From: an uncultured Burkholderiales bacterium
Lineage (GTDB): Bacteria; Pseudomonadota; Gammaproteobacteria; Burkholderiales; Burkholderiaceae_C
DNA length: 34,996 nucleotides
Reading direction: 5' to 3'
Assembly (NCBI GenBank): GCA_903861115.1
Contig: CAIOTD010000003.1
Coordinates: forward strand, 1 to 34,996
In this document: piece after piece, positions 25,176-34,799 of the stretch
Layout: every line of letters begins with the position of its first letter
How positions within the stretch are numbered: position 1 is the stretch's first letter
The notes under the pieces: generated by a model
What the model was told of the DNA's origin: nothing
The model's database searches: none
The model's input: the letters and a program-made list of their open reading frames with translations, nothing else
Made by a program: the position numbers and the translations under genes

Positions 25176-26528
25176 TTATACGGTGGAATCAACGGCACAA
25201 CACTTGTGCTCGATATGGTGTTCAAACTCAGCACGAAAATGTTTGAGCATGCCCCTCACAGGCATCGCCGCAGCGTCACCCAAAGCGCAAATGGTGCGCC
25301 CCATGATGTTCTCGGCCACGTTGTCCAACATGTCCAAATCTGTTTGTCGACCTTGACCACTCTCAATGCGGTCGACCACCCTCCAAAGCCAGCCCGTGCC
25401 CTCACGGCATGGCGTGCACTGGCCACATGACTCGTGCATATAAAAATAACTCAAACGCTGCAAACTTTTAACCATACAGCGGGTCTCATCCATGACGATC
25501 ACCGCACCTGAACCAAGCATCGATCCTGCTTTCGCAATAGAGTCGTAGTCCATGGTGATTTCCATCGCGACAGAGGCTGGCAAAACAGGCGCAGAGGATC
25601 CACCTGGGATCACCGCCTTCAAAGCACGACCCCCCTTCACACCCCCCGCAAGCTCGAGAAGCTTGGCAAAAGGGGTACCCATTGGAATTTCATAGTTACC
25701 TGGACGCTCGACATCGCCGCTCACAGAGAAAATCTTTGTGCCGCCATTGTTGGGCTTTCCACAGGCCAAATAAGCAGCGCCACCATTTCTGATGATCCAA
25801 GGCACCGCCGCAAAAGTCTCTGTGTTGTTGATCGTGGTGGGCTTTCCATAGAGACCAAAACTCGCAGGAAAAGGAGGCTTGAAACGGGGCTGACCCTTTT
25901 TGCCTTCCAAAGACTCCAATAAAGCGGTCTCTTCACCACAGATGTAAGCACCAAAGCCATGCGCCGCGTGCAACTGAAAGGAGAAGTTGCTGCCCAAAAT
26001 ATGCTGGCCCAAATAGCCTGCCGCTCTGGCCTCTTCAAGCGCAGCTTCAAAACGCTCGTAAGACTGGAAAATCTCTCCATGAATGTAGTTGTAACCCACT
26101 GTGATGCCCATGGCATAAGCCGCAATGGCCATTCCCTCAATCACGATGTGTGGGTTGAACTCAAGAATATCTCTGTCCTTGCATGTACCCGGCTCACCCT
26201 CATCTGAGTTGCAAACCAAATATTTTTGTCCTGGGAATTGGCGGGGCATAAAGCTCCACTTTAATCCCGTTGGAAAACCTGCACCGCCACGCCCCCTTAA
26301 GCCAGACTCTTTGACCGTCGCAATGACCTGATCTTGTGTCATAGGCTCGGTGCCATCCAAGCCCAAAATTTTCCTTAAAGCCTGGTAGCCTCCGCGAGCC
26401 TCATAGTCTTTAAGGGACCAATTTTGACCATTCAAGCCCGCGTAGATTTGCGGGTTGATGTGTCGATCATGAAAACAGGTCTCAGTGCCTGTGGCCTGAA
26501 ACGATTTGAGCAACGACTCCAAACTCAT
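25176..26528 (-). CDS. nuoF: NADH-quinone oxidoreductase subunit F, NADH- and FMN-binding
   Basis: A 450-residue subunit where NADH is oxidised. The glycine-rich nucleotide site is [16 protein letters not shown] (76-91), the FMN region follows with [13 protein letters not shown] and [14 protein letters not shown], and the 4Fe-4S cluster N3 is held by [12 protein letters not shown] (Cys368, 371, 374) and Cys414. Length and motifs are normal. It overlaps the nuoE stop by four bases (ATGA), as expected for two partners of the NADH-dehydrogenase module. Confidence 0.99.
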   Translation of the reverse strand: MSLESLLKSFQATGTETCFHDRHINPQIYAGLNGQNWSLKDYEARGGYQALRKILGLDGTEPMTQDQVIATVKESGLRGRGGAGFPTGLKWSFMPRQFPGQKYLVCNSDEGEPGTCKDRDILEFNPHIVIEGMAIAAYAMGITVGYNYIHGEIFQSYERFEAALEEARAAGYLGQHILGSNFSFQLHAAHGFGAYICGEETALLESLEGKKGQPRFKPPFPASFGLYGKPTTINNTETFAAVPWIIRNGGAAYLACGKPNNGGTKIFSVSGDVERPGNYEIPMGTPFAKLLELAGGVKGGRALKAVIPGGSSAPVLPASVAMEITMDYDSIAKAGSMLGSGAVIVMDETRCMVKSLQRLSYFYMHESCGQCTPCREGTGWLWRVVDRIESGQGRQTDLDMLDNVAENIMGRTICALGDAAAMPVRGMLKHFRAEFEHHIEHKCCAVDSTV

Positions 26529-27037
26529 GAGTGGGCCTCTTGTTTTAAACCTTCTAGGAGCCGATCAATTTTTTCGTGCTCCATAAAGCTGCACATGTTC
26601 ACATCATTGACCAACAAAACAGGCGCATCCGCACAAGCACCCATGCACTCAGCGGCTTGCAATGTAATCAAACCATCCTTGGTTGTTTGGCCCGGCTCAA
26701 TGGATAATTTTTGACAAAGGTGATTGAGCGCCTCTAGCCCGCCCCTCAACTGGCAAGGCAAGTTGGTGCACACATTGATTTTGAAACGACCAACAGGCTC
26801 TTGGTTGTACATGTTGTAAAAGGTGGTGACCTCATGCACAGCAATGGCAGGCATGCGCAAATATTCAGCCAGCGCAGACTCACTTTGTGGACTCACATAG
26901 CCATAGGCTTTTTGAACATGGGTGAGGCAGGCCATCACGGCGGATTGTCTTTGTTCAGCGGGATATTTGGCCGTCTCGCGGTCAAAGGCAGCAATCAATT
27001 CTGAGCTGAACACGGTTTTGTCTTGTGATGAACTCAT
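26525..27037 (-). CDS. nuoE: NADH-quinone oxidoreductase subunit E, 2Fe-2S thioredoxin-like
   Basis: A 170-residue subunit of the NADH-dehydrogenase module, with a helical N-terminal half and a thioredoxin-like C-terminal half binding cluster N1a. The four ligands are Cys90 and Cys95 in VCTNLPC and Cys131 and Cys135 in AECMGAC. Its ATG overlaps the nuoD stop and its stop overlaps the nuoF start, both by four bases, so D, E and F are translationally linked. Confidence 0.98.
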   Translation of the reverse strand: MSSSQDKTVFSSELIAAFDRETAKYPAEQRQSAVMACLTHVQKAYGYVSPQSESALAEYLRMPAIAVHEVTTFYNMYNQEPVGRFKINVCTNLPCQLRGGLEALNHLCQKLSIEPGQTTKDGLITLQAAECMGACADAPVLLVNDVNMCSFMEHEKIDRLLEGLKQEAHS

Positions 27038-28287
27038 CGATCAATCTCTCCAAAAACAATGTCCATCGTACCGATGATTGCAACAGCATCAGCAATCATA
27101 TGACCGCGCGCCATCTCATCCATGGCGGCCAAGTGCGCAAAGCCAGGCGCACGAATCTTCAGGCGATAGGGTTTATTGGCCCCATCGCTGATCAAATAAA
27201 TTCCAAATTCTCCCTTGGGATGCTCAACTGCAGCGTAGGCCTCTCCCTCAGGGACATGAAAGCCCTCAGTAAATAGCTTGAAGTGATGAATCAACTCCTC
27301 CATGCTGGACTTCATCGCCACGCGACTTGGAGGTGCAACCTTGTGGTTATCGGTGATGACAGGACCCGGGTTGTGCTTGAGCCATTGAATGCATTGCTGA
27401 ATGATCTTATTGGATTGACGCATCTCTTCAACGCGAACCAAATATCGGTCATAACAATCTCCAGTTTTACCCACTGGAATGTCGAAATCCAACTGACCAT
27501 AAACATCATAGGGCTGGTGTTTTCTCAAATCCCAAGCGATGCCAGATCCTCGCAGCATCGCCCCAGTAAAGCCCAAATTTTTAGCCCGCTCTGGCGTCAC
27601 GACCCCAACGCCTACTGTTCGCTGCTTCCAAATCCTGTTGTCCGTCAGCAGCGTCTCATACTCATCGACCAATTTAGGAAAGCGGTTGGTGAAATCTTCA
27701 ATGAAGTCAAGCAAAGAGCCCTGCCTGTTTTCATTCATCCGAGCAATGGTCTTGGCATTTTTAATTTTGCTGACCTTGTACTGTGGCATCTCGGCTGGCA
27801 AGTCCCTGTAAACACCGCCAGGCCTGAAATAAGCCGCATGCATTCGGGCACCAGAAACAGCTTCATACATATCAAAGAGGTCTTCGCGTTCTCTGAAGCA
27901 ATAAATCAAAATATTCATCGCTCCACAGTCAAAACCATGGCAACCCAACCACAACAAGTGATTCAACAGTCGCGTGATCTCAGCAAACATCACACGGATG
28001 TACTGCGCTCTCACTGGCACTTCAAGACCCAGCATGCGCTCAATGGCCAAGCAATACGCATGCTCGTTGCTCATCATTGAGACATAGTCCAAGCGATCCA
28101 TGTAGGGAAGCGATTGGATATAGGTTTTGCTCTCGGCCAACTTTTCAGTGGCTCGGTGCAACAAACCAATGTGCGGGTCAGCGCGCTGAACCACCTCACC
28201 GTCAAGCTCCAACACCAAACGAAGAACACCGTGGGCAGCCGGATGCTGCGGTCCTAAGTTCAGCGTGTAATTTTTAATTTCGGCCAT
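27034..28287 (-). CDS. nuoD: NADH-quinone oxidoreductase subunit D (49 kDa-type)
   Basis: A 417-residue subunit related to the large subunit of NiFe hydrogenases, lining the quinone site near cluster N2. [14 protein letters not shown] (11-24) carries the loop histidines His15 and His19, and [14 protein letters not shown] the quinone-binding tyrosine. The C terminus DIVFGEIDR is typical. It is a separate gene from nuoC, unlike the fused nuoCD of Escherichia coli, and starts 12 bases after nuoC. Confidence 0.99.
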   Translation of the reverse strand: MAEIKNYTLNLGPQHPAAHGVLRLVLELDGEVVQRADPHIGLLHRATEKLAESKTYIQSLPYMDRLDYVSMMSNEHAYCLAIERMLGLEVPVRAQYIRVMFAEITRLLNHLLWLGCHGFDCGAMNILIYCFREREDLFDMYEAVSGARMHAAYFRPGGVYRDLPAEMPQYKVSKIKNAKTIARMNENRQGSLLDFIEDFTNRFPKLVDEYETLLTDNRIWKQRTVGVGVVTPERAKNLGFTGAMLRGSGIAWDLRKHQPYDVYGQLDFDIPVGKTGDCYDRYLVRVEEMRQSNKIIQQCIQWLKHNPGPVITDNHKVAPPSRVAMKSSMEELIHHFKLFTEGFHVPEGEAYAAVEHPKGEFGIYLISDGANKPYRLKIRAPGFAHLAAMDEMARGHMIADAVAIIGTMDIVFGEIDR

Positions 28288-28299
28288 TTTTTTCTCTTA

Positions 28300-28908
28300 T
28301 CACAAACCACCGTAATGCTCTTCACGAATAATACGTGGCGTATTCTCGCGCGGCTCAATGGTGACGGCTTGATAAATTACTCTTGACTGCTCTGAGTCAT
28401 ACCTCATCTCAACATGACCCGACAGCGGAAAATCTTTTCTAAAAGGGTGCCCAATAAAGCCGTAATCGGTCAAGATGCGACGCAAATCTTCATGCCCATC
28501 AAAAATCAAACCATAAAGATCAAACGCTTCACGCTCAAACCAATTGACCGACGACCAAATTGAACAAACCGACGGCAAAATCGGCATCTCATCATCGGGG
28601 GCAAACACCCGTAACCGAATGCGCCAGTTGTGCACAATTGACAAAAGATGCGACACAGCCGCGAACCTAGGACCCGCGGAAAAAGCACTCTCATAACCCT
28701 GCTTGTAGTCTGAGTAATCAACCCCGCATAAATCAACCAGCTGCTCAAAGGCCAACTCTGGATGCGTCTTCAAGGTTTGCGCAACTTGCAAATAATCCTG
28801 CGCCTTGACAGTCAAGGTCACCTCATTGAGTGCATAACGAAGATCTTGCACTTGATCGCCAAAAATTTGGGTGATCGAGGCGCAAAGTTGTTGGTTGGGT
28901 GAGCTCAT
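28300..28908 (-). CDS. nuoC: NADH-quinone oxidoreductase subunit C (30 kDa-type)
   Basis: A 202-residue peripheral-arm subunit without cofactors. The family signature [22 protein letters not shown](T)[15 protein letters not shown] is seen at about residues 125-165, followed by VEMRYD. The N-terminal 90 residues are variable. It lies between nuoB (18 bases upstream) and nuoD. Confidence 0.98.
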   Translation of the reverse strand: MSSPNQQLCASITQIFGDQVQDLRYALNEVTLTVKAQDYLQVAQTLKTHPELAFEQLVDLCGVDYSDYKQGYESAFSAGPRFAAVSHLLSIVHNWRIRLRVFAPDDEMPILPSVCSIWSSVNWFEREAFDLYGLIFDGHEDLRRILTDYGFIGHPFRKDFPLSGHVEMRYDSEQSRVIYQAVTIEPRENTPRIIREEHYGGL

Positions 28909-28926
28909 GGGAGATTTACCTTTGAC

Positions 28927-29403
28927 TCATCTAGCGATCGTATTTTCACGTCGTATTTTTGTTTGCAACTGAAGCACACCATATAACAGCGCTTCAGCCG
29001 TTGGCGGGCAACCCGGCACGTACACATCCACCGGCACGATTCTGTCGCAACCTCGGACCACGGAATAGCTGTAGTGATAGTACCCGCCACCATTGGCACA
29101 TGAGCCCATAGAGAGCACCCAACGTGGCTCTGACATTTGGTCATAAACCTTTCTCAGTGCCGGCGCCATTTTGTTGCACAAAGTCCCCGCAACAATCATC
29201 AAATCAGACTGTCTAGGACTTGGACGAAAAAGCATCCCAAAGCGGTCAATGTCGTAGCGAGCAGCGCCCGCATGCATCATCTCAACCGCACAACACGCCA
29301 AACCAAACGTCATGGGCCACAACGACCCCGTTTTGGCCCAATTGACCACAGAGTCAACCGACGTTGTGATAAATCCCTCTTTGATTACACCATCCATAGA
29401 CAT
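28927..29403 (-). CDS. nuoB: NADH-quinone oxidoreductase subunit B, cluster N2 carrier
   Basis: A 158-residue subunit that holds 4Fe-4S cluster N2, the direct electron donor to quinone. The ligands are the adjacent Cys37 and Cys38 in [10 protein letters not shown], Cys102 in MGSCANGGG and Cys132 in [11 protein letters not shown]. The frame extends to 29454 inside nuoA, but the family start [11 protein letters not shown] is at 29403, four bases after the nuoA stop and with GGGA upstream, so this start is used. Confidence 0.98.
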   Translation of the reverse strand: MSMDGVIKEGFITTSVDSVVNWAKTGSLWPMTFGLACCAVEMMHAGAARYDIDRFGMLFRPSPRQSDLMIVAGTLCNKMAPALRKVYDQMSEPRWVLSMGSCANGGGYYHYSYSVVRGCDRIVPVDVYVPGCPPTAEALLYGVLQLQTKIRRENTIAR

Positions 29404-29407
29404 GTTT

Positions 29408-29767
29408 TTATTCCCAGTCGAGTGCGCCTTTTTTCCACTCATAGGCAAAACCAACCACCAAAATACCCAAGAACACCATCATGGCCCAAAAGCCAACAGC
29501 ACCAATTTGCTTTAATGAAACCGCCCAAGGGAAAAGAAATGCAATTTCGAGATCAAAAAGAATGAACAAAATCGCCACCAAATAGTAGCGAACATCAAAC
29601 TTCATGCGAGCATCTTCAAATGCCTCAAAGCCACATTCGTAGGGGGAGTTTTTGGAAGCGTAGGGCCGCTTTGGACCCAAGAGATAGCCAAGAAGTTGAG
29701 GGACCACCCCTACAGCAAGGCCAACAAGTATGAACAGTAAAACCGGCAAGTAAGAGTATAGGTTCAT
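29408..29767 (-). CDS. nuoA: NADH-quinone oxidoreductase subunit A
   Basis: A 119-residue, three-helix subunit (ND3 homologue) and first gene of the nuo operon. The loop between helices 1 and 2 carries [21 protein letters not shown], with the conserved cysteine near the quinone site, followed by [14 protein letters not shown]. Length is normal. Its start lies 79 bases downstream of tRNA-Leu, with a bipartite hairpin in between and no convincing separate promoter, so the operon may be read through from secG and the tRNA. Confidence 0.98.
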   Translation of the reverse strand: MNLYSYLPVLLFILVGLAVGVVPQLLGYLLGPKRPYASKNSPYECGFEAFEDARMKFDVRYYLVAILFILFDLEIAFLFPWAVSLKQIGAVGFWAMMVFLGILVVGFAYEWKKGALDWE

Positions 29768-29799
29768 CTCAATCTCGAATTATGAGTGCTTGATCAACC

Positions 29800-29844
29800 T
29801 GAAGTGTGCACGAACTGGTTGACACCAGGGTTACAAACACTTCA
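29800..29844 (-). other. Bipartite hairpin between tRNA-Leu and nuoA
   Basis: Outer arms TGAAGTGT (29800-29807) and ACACTTCA (29837-29844) match over 8 bases; an inner stem CTGGT (29815-29819) and ACCAG (29824-29828) closes a four-base loop. The unpaired stretches between are seven and eight bases. It begins two bases after the encoded CCA of the tRNA. No T-run follows, so a plain terminator is unlikely; a processing or stability element of the tRNA-nuo transcript is possible. Confidence 0.5.
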
Positions 29845-29846
29845 TT

Positions 29847-29931
29847 TGGTGCCGTCGGCGAGACTCGAACTCGCACAGCTTTCGCCACTACCCCCTCAAG
29901 ATAGCGTGTCTACCAATTTCACCACGACGGC
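29847..29931 (-). tRNA. tRNA-Leu (anticodon GAG), CCA encoded
   Basis: An 85-base class II tRNA. The acceptor strands GCCGTCG and CGACGGC pair over 7 bases, followed by discriminator A and an encoded CCA. The anticodon stem CTATC/GGTAG encloses the loop TTGAGGG, so the anticodon is GAG and it reads CUC and CUU codons. The extended variable arm (GTGGCGAAAGCTGT region) and the TTCGAGTC T-loop are those of leucine tRNAs. It lies between secG and nuoA, a common place in betaproteobacteria. Confidence 0.97.
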
Positions 29932-30008
29932 CAAATAAATTCAAAAACTTTACAAAACCAAGAGGAATAAGGTCGTTCAAGTCAGCCTATGAGTTTACCT
30001 CGAAAACA

Positions 30009-30031
30009 CAATATTCGTAACCCAAATATTG
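30009..30031. repeat. Inverted repeat between secG and tRNA-Leu
   Basis: CAATATT (30009-30015) and AATATTG (30025-30031) are exact reverse complements with a 9-base loop. On the plus strand a run of six T follows (30033-30038), as in an intrinsic terminator, although no plus-strand gene precedes it. On the minus strand, the direction of secG, only TGTTTTC follows, so its role there is doubtful. The rest of the secG-tRNA spacer shows no clear promoter. Confidence 0.4.
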
Positions 30032-30053
30032 GTTTTTTAGATATTTTTTCCAA

Positions 30054-30512
30054 TCACTTGGTGGCGCTTGAATTGCCCGAGGAAGGCACTTTTTCACCCG
30101 CTGTTGTTTTGCTCACAGGCATTGACGGAACGGATGCATCTGATTGAGAGCCCGCACTGGATTTAACTGGCTCATTGGCGCCAGGAATTTGATTCACCGC
30201 AGCAGAAGACTTATCAGCAGGCGCATTTTGAATTTGAACGCTCTCCAAGACACTGCCAGAAGGAGCATCCTTTTTAGCGCCACCCAGATAAGCCAAGGCC
30301 AAAGTGGCAACAAAGAAAACGGCCGCCAAAACGGCCGTGCTTCTGGACAGGAAGTTGGCACCTCCCGTTGCGCCAAACAAGCTGCCTGAGCTGCCTGAAC
30401 CAAAAGCGGCCCCCATGTCAGCGCCTTTACCGTGTTGAATGAGTATCAAGCCTATCATGGCCAAGGCTGAAAGAACTTGAACCAATAATATGATATTTGT
30501 GAACATTGCCAT
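30054..30512 (-). CDS. secG: Preprotein translocase subunit SecG
   Basis: A 152-residue membrane protein of the SecYEG channel. Two hydrophobic segments (about 5-25 and 55-77) flank the family loop LIQHGKGADMGAAFGSGSS and FGATGGANFL. The tail of about 70 residues is rich in Ser, Ala, Pro and Lys and is longer than in E. coli SecG (110 residues), as in other betaproteobacteria. The ATG at 30512 is preferred to the one two codons later because GGAG lies ten bases before it. It follows tpiA by 60 bases. Confidence 0.96.
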   Translation of the reverse strand: MAMFTNIILLVQVLSALAMIGLILIQHGKGADMGAAFGSGSSGSLFGATGGANFLSRSTAVLAAVFFVATLALAYLGGAKKDAPSGSVLESVQIQNAPADKSSAAVNQIPGANEPVKSSAGSQSDASVPSMPVSKTTAGEKVPSSGNSSATK

Positions 30513-30572
30513 CTTGTCGTTACTCCGTAATTTCTCTTGTTAATCTCTAATTCTCTTCAATACACCGTCAAA

Positions 30573-31331
30573 TCAAACGCCAGCACTGGCGATGATCTTC
30601 ACAAAATCCTGCGCGACCAAAGAAGCCCCTCCAATCAAGCCTCCATCGACATCGGGCAAGCTTAAGAGGGCCGCTGCATTTTGGGCATTCATGCTGCCGC
30701 CATAAAGTATTTTTAAGGCATTGGCATGGCACGTTTTGGCACTCAATTGAGCTCGAATGAATGCGTGGACTTCCTGCGCCTGCTCTGGCGTAGCGGTCAA
30801 CCCTGTGCCAATGGCCCAGACGGGCTCATATGCAATCACCAATCGATCAAAATCAGGCGCCAACACATCCGTCACAGCCTTCAATTGCGCCGCGATGACC
30901 GACTGAGTTTGCCCTGACTGTCTTTGCTCTTGGGTCTCCCCAAAGCAAACAATGGGCGTTATCTTTGTGGCCATGGTCGCCTTGACCTTTTGAGCCACCG
31001 TCAAATCGCTCTCAAAATGGTACGCTCGCCTCTCAGAGTGACCAATGATCACCCCCTCAGCGCCCAAGTCCTCCAACATGCTCAAAGAAACCTCGCCTGT
31101 GTAGGCACCCTTTGGATGCGCACTGACATCTTGCGCGCCAAGTGCTATGGGACAGCTTTGAAGCAATGCACCCATTTGTGACAAATAAGGGGACGGTACA
31201 CACACCATCGTATCAGGAAGGTGCTTCATCCCCAAATCAGACAAAGCCCCTTGAATGACCTTGACCCAGTCCGAATTAAAGGACTGGGAACCATTCATTT
31301 TCCAATTACCAGCAATTAATTTTTTACGCAT
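30573..31331 (-). CDS. tpiA: Triosephosphate isomerase
   Basis: A 252-residue TIM-barrel enzyme of glycolysis and gluconeogenesis that interconverts dihydroxyacetone phosphate and glyceraldehyde 3-phosphate. Catalytic residues are present: Asn9 and Lys11 in GNWKMN, His98 in IGHSERR and Glu169 in AYEPVWAIGTG; the phosphate loop is ILYGGSM and GGLIGGASL. Length is normal. It starts nine bases after the stop of the quinone oxidoreductase gene and is followed by secG. Confidence 0.99.
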   Translation of the reverse strand: MRKKLIAGNWKMNGSQSFNSDWVKVIQGALSDLGMKHLPDTMVCVPSPYLSQMGALLQSCPIALGAQDVSAHPKGAYTGEVSLSMLEDLGAEGVIIGHSERRAYHFESDLTVAQKVKATMATKITPIVCFGETQEQRQSGQTQSVIAAQLKAVTDVLAPDFDRLVIAYEPVWAIGTGLTATPEQAQEVHAFIRAQLSAKTCHANALKILYGGSMNAQNAAALLSLPDVDGGLIGGASLVAQDFVKIIASAGV

Positions 31332-31340
31332 TTTTTTGCC

Positions 31341-32339
31341 TCATCCCCACGAAAGGACCAACTTGCCAACGTGCTGATTGGATTCCATCAAAGTGTGGGC
31401 CGCAGCACCAGTCTCTGGCAAATGGGCATCAAACTGCTTAAAAATAACAGGCTTGATGACCCCATTTTCTAGCAAAGGCCAGATTTTGGCCCTTAAAGAC
31501 TCTGCAATTTGAGCCTTGAATGCAACCGAACGCGGCCGAAGTGTTGAGCCCGTGACCGTCAAACGCTTTCTCAACACCAAACCAGCGTTGAGTTTGGACT
31601 CGACGCCGCCTTGAACGGCAATGATCACCAAGCGACCATCCTCGGCCAAAATCTCGACCTCTTTGGCCACATAGTCACCCGCAACCATGTCCAAAATCAC
31701 ATTGACGCCTGACTTGGGTCCAAGGCGCTTGACCTCAGCGGCAAAATCATGAGTTTTGTAATTGATTGCAAAGTCAGCACCCAACTCAATGCATGCCGCA
31801 CACTTGGCGTCTGAACCAGCCGTTGCAATCACCAGCGCACCAAAGGCCTTGGCCATTTGAATGGCCGTGACGCCAATACCACTGGTCCCCCCTTGGATCA
31901 AAATGCATTCACCAGCCTTGAGTTGCCCGCGATCAAAAACATTGCTCCACACCGTGAAAAATGTTTCTGGCAAGCTTGCTGCTTGCTCATCGCTCATGCC
32001 TTTAGGGACGGGCAAGCATTGATCAATGGGCGCTACACACCACTGCGCATAGCCACCTCCGGCAATCAATGCACAAACTCGGTCCCCAATGCGCAAACCC
32101 TTGGCGGCCAAAGCAGCTTCATCACCGGCCTCAACCACACCAGCCACCTCCAAGCCCGGCAAATCGGATGCACCTGGGGGCACGGGATAATGGCCTTTGC
32201 GCTGAATGACATCTGGACGATTCACACCACTTGCACTGACCCGAATCAAAGCCTCCCCAAAAGCGGGGCTTGGCTTATCACGATCAACCAAGTGCAGGAC
32301 CTCTGGTCCTCCATAGGTGGAGATTTCAATGGCTTTCAT
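31341..32339 (-). CDS. NAD(P)H quinone oxidoreductase, PIG3 family
   Basis: A 332-residue zinc-free medium-chain dehydrogenase/reductase of the PIG3 (TP53I3-like) branch. The N-terminal GroES-like domain includes GVNRPDVIQRKGHYPVPPG and LPGLEVAGVV; the Rossmann domain starts at ILIQGGTSGIGVTAIQMAK (147-165), and ATAGSD at the end of the second strand is the NADPH-phosphate region. Such enzymes reduce quinones or other electrophilic alkenes. The frame extends 11 codons upstream, but the ATG at 32339 gives MKAIEISTYGGPE and has a GAGAG ribosome site. It lies between pnp and tpiA, 85 bases after pnp. Confidence 0.93.
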   Translation of the reverse strand: MKAIEISTYGGPEVLHLVDRDKPSPAFGEALIRVSASGVNRPDVIQRKGHYPVPPGASDLPGLEVAGVVEAGDEAALAAKGLRIGDRVCALIAGGGYAQWCVAPIDQCLPVPKGMSDEQAASLPETFFTVWSNVFDRGQLKAGECILIQGGTSGIGVTAIQMAKAFGALVIATAGSDAKCAACIELGADFAINYKTHDFAAEVKRLGPKSGVNVILDMVAGDYVAKEVEILAEDGRLVIIAVQGGVESKLNAGLVLRKRLTVTGSTLRPRSVAFKAQIAESLRAKIWPLLENGVIKPVIFKQFDAHLPETGAAAHTLMESNQHVGKLVLSWG

Positions 32340-32424
32340 AGGTTCACTCTCTTTGTGGGCTTTGCAAAACAAAGCGACCCTAGCTCTGATTCAGAGGGAG
32401 TCGCCTTGAATTGCATCACAGCTC

Positions 32425-34554
32425 TCAGTGTTGAGGCTCTGAACCTTCTTCTGATGCCTGTGGGCGATCAAGCAAAGCCTTCATAGACAACTTGACGCGA
32501 CCTTTTTCGTCGGTCTCGAGCACTTTGACTCTGACAATTTGGCCCTCAGCCAACACATCGGTGACTTTACCAATGCGGTCATGGCTGATTTGACTGATAT
32601 GCAGCAAACCATCTTTACCAGGCAACAAATTGATCAATGCACCAAAGTCCAAGATCTTGGTGACGGGGCCTTCGTAAATTTTGCCGATTTCTACCTCAGC
32701 AGTAATTTGCTCAATGCGACGCTTGGCTTCTTCAGCTTTTGCGCCATCGGTCGAAGCAATGGTGATGGTTCCATCTTCAGAAATATCGATCTGAGTGCCA
32801 GTTTCTTCCGTTAAAGCACGGATCGTTGCGCCCCCTTTACCAATCACGTCACGAATCTTTTCTGGGTTGATCTTCATCGTGTACAAGCGTGGCGCGAAAT
32901 TGCTAACGTCCGTCTTGGCTTCACCCATCACCTCTTGCATTTTGCCCAAAATGTGCATGCGTGCTTCTTTGGCCTGGGCCAATGCAACTTGCATGATTTC
33001 TTTTGTAATGCCTTGGATTTTGATGTCCATTTGCAATGCAGTGATCCCGTTTGTCGTCCCAGCAACTTTAAAGTCCATGTCACCCAAATGATCTTCATCA
33101 CCCAGGATATCCGTTAAAACGGCAAAACGACTGTCTTCTTTGATCAAACCCATCGCAATGCCGGCCACATGAGCCTTCATGGGAACGCCTGCGTCCATCA
33201 AGGACAAACATCCGCCGCAAACAGAGGCCATGGAGGAGGAACCGTTGGATTCGGTGATTTCAGACACCACACGCATTGTGTAGGGAAAATCAACCTTATC
33301 GGGCAAACAAGCCGCCAAAGCACGCTTGGCTAAGCGGCCGTGGCCAATTTCTCTGCGCTTGGTGCTGCCCATTCTTCCAACCTCACCAGTCGCAAAGGGA
33401 GGCATGTTGTAATGGAACATGAAACGGTCTTCAAACTCTCCGGCCAAGGCATCGATCCTTTGCGCATCACGGTCAGTGCCCAACGTGGTAATGACCAAAG
33501 CTTGGGTTTCACCACGGGTGAACAATGCAGATCCATGCGTTCTAGGCAACACACTGTTTCTGATCTCAATGGGACGTACAGTGCGCGTATCTCTTCCATC
33601 GATGCGGGGCTCACCAGCCAAAATTTGTGAACGAACAATCCTGGCTTCAATGTCAAACAGCAAGGACTCCACTTTTACCGCATCAAATTCTGCACCCTGT
33701 GCAGTCAAACCAGACAATGTTGCCGCATATGTTTCACGGCAAGCTTGTGTTCTTTGCTGCTTGTTGCGAATTTGATAAGCGGCTCTGAGGGGGCCCTCAG
33801 CCAACTCAACCACCTTGGCAATCAAGGGCTCATTCTTGGGCTCTGGCTTCCAGTCCCAAACAGGGTGACCGGCTTCCTTCACGAGCTCGTGAATGGCATC
33901 GATTGCAACCTTGCCTTGCTCATGACCAAATACCACAGCACCCAGCATGACCTCTTCACTCAGTTGCAGCGCTTCAGATTCAACCATCAAAACGGCAGCC
34001 TCTGTTCCAGCAACCACCAAATCCATGATGCTGTCTTTTCTCTGTGTTTGACCAGGATTTAAGACATATTCACCGTTGACGTAACCCACGCGAGCAGCGC
34101 CAATGGGGCCGTTGAAGGGAATGCCTGAGATGCTCAATGCAGCGCTTGAAGCAATCAATGCAGCAATATCTGCATCAACCTCTGGATTCAATGACATGGT
34201 ATGAATCACCAAGTGCACTTCGTTGTAAAAGCCTTCTGGAAACAAAGGACGGATGGGGCGATCAATCAAACGACTTGTCAGGGTTTCCAATTCACTGGGC
34301 TTGGCTTCGCGCTTGAAAAAACTTCCAGGAATTTTTCCTGCGGCATACGTTTTCTCGATGTAGTCCACCGTCAAGGGAAAGAAATCTTGTCCAGGCTTGG
34401 CAGATTTAGAGGCCACGACAGTTGCCAATACAACCGTGTCATCGATATTGACCAATACTGCACCCGTGGCTTGGCGAGCAATCTCACCTGTTTCCATCGT
34501 GACCGTGTGTTGACCCCATTTAAAGGTCTTTGTTACTTTCTTAAAAAGCGACAT
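32425..34554 (-). CDS. pnp: Polyribonucleotide nucleotidyltransferase (PNPase)
   Basis: A 709-residue 3'-to-5' phosphorolytic exoribonuclease of RNA turnover. Two RNase PH domains (about 10-145 and 320-460, the second with [13 protein letters not shown]) frame an all-helical domain; a KH domain ([17 protein letters not shown] at about 566-582) and an S1 domain ([24 protein letters not shown], written here as a pattern over 624-647) follow. Length is normal. GGAG lies ten bases before the ATG. As in many bacteria it follows rpsO; the spacer has three hairpins, and pnp expression is known in E. coli to be controlled through RNase III cutting of a leader hairpin, so the same may hold here. Confidence 0.98.
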   Translation of the reverse strand: MSLFKKVTKTFKWGQHTVTMETGEIARQATGAVLVNIDDTVVLATVVASKSAKPGQDFFPLTVDYIEKTYAAGKIPGSFFKREAKPSELETLTSRLIDRPIRPLFPEGFYNEVHLVIHTMSLNPEVDADIAALIASSAALSISGIPFNGPIGAARVGYVNGEYVLNPGQTQRKDSIMDLVVAGTEAAVLMVESEALQLSEEVMLGAVVFGHEQGKVAIDAIHELVKEAGHPVWDWKPEPKNEPLIAKVVELAEGPLRAAYQIRNKQQRTQACRETYAATLSGLTAQGAEFDAVKVESLLFDIEARIVRSQILAGEPRIDGRDTRTVRPIEIRNSVLPRTHGSALFTRGETQALVITTLGTDRDAQRIDALAGEFEDRFMFHYNMPPFATGEVGRMGSTKRREIGHGRLAKRALAACLPDKVDFPYTMRVVSEITESNGSSSMASVCGGCLSLMDAGVPMKAHVAGIAMGLIKEDSRFAVLTDILGDEDHLGDMDFKVAGTTNGITALQMDIKIQGITKEIMQVALAQAKEARMHILGKMQEVMGEAKTDVSNFAPRLYTMKINPEKIRDVIGKGGATIRALTEETGTQIDISEDGTITIASTDGAKAEEAKRRIEQITAEVEIGKIYEGPVTKILDFGALINLLPGKDGLLHISQISHDRIGKVTDVLAEGQIVRVKVLETDEKGRVKLSMKALLDRPQASEEGSEPQH

Positions 34555-34630
34555 ATGTTTAACTCCATTGTGTTTTGGGGCATGAAGGCCACGCCACCTG
34601 AGCCAGGAGGGTCGTCATAGAACAGAATGC

Positions 34631-34672
34631 CATTCCATCAAACGTGTGCACTTGCACGTGCTTGGTGGAATG
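34631..34672 (-). other. Long imperfect hairpin in the pnp leader
   Basis: CATTCCATCAA (34631-34641) and TTGGTGGAATG (34662-34672) pair over 11 positions with one mismatch that becomes an A-C or G-T pair depending on strand; inside, ACGTG and CACGT add a second stem. It lies 77 bases before the pnp ATG. Its size suits an RNase III substrate, the known kind of element in E. coli pnp autoregulation; the link is inference. Confidence 0.5.
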
Positions 34673-34708
34673 ACACAGCTTCGATCCACAATCAAACTCT
34701 CCACTTTC

Positions 34709-34736
34709 GTTGACGAGAACAAATACTCTCATCAAC
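34709..34736 (-). other. Second hairpin in the rpsO-pnp spacer
   Basis: GTTGACGAGA (34709-34718) and TCTCATCAAC (34727-34736) match at nine of ten positions, the tenth being a possible G-T pair on one strand, with an 8-base loop. It lies between the rpsO terminator and the long pnp leader hairpin and has no T-run. Confidence 0.5.
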
Positions 34737-34745
34737 AAGATGCAT

Positions 34746-34783
34746 AAAGGCGTCTGAGCTAAGGGAATAACTCAGACGCCTTT
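34746..34783 (-). terminator. Strong hairpin after rpsO, probable terminator or attenuator
   Basis: AAAGGCGTCTGAG (34746-34758) and CTCAGACGCCTTT (34771-34783) are perfect 13-bp arms with a 12-base loop, starting 17 bases after the rpsO stop. In the direction of rpsO the stem ends in CCTTT and then ATGCATC, so the T-run is short and some read-through into pnp is likely. Confidence 0.75.
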
Positions 34784-34799
34784 GGCAAAGAAATACCAA

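Noticed and set aside
27283-28080. A 265-codon open frame on the plus strand inside nuoD
   Set aside because: It lies wholly opposite nuoD, which has full family motifs; its translation has no recognisable domain and a composition typical of an antisense shadow.
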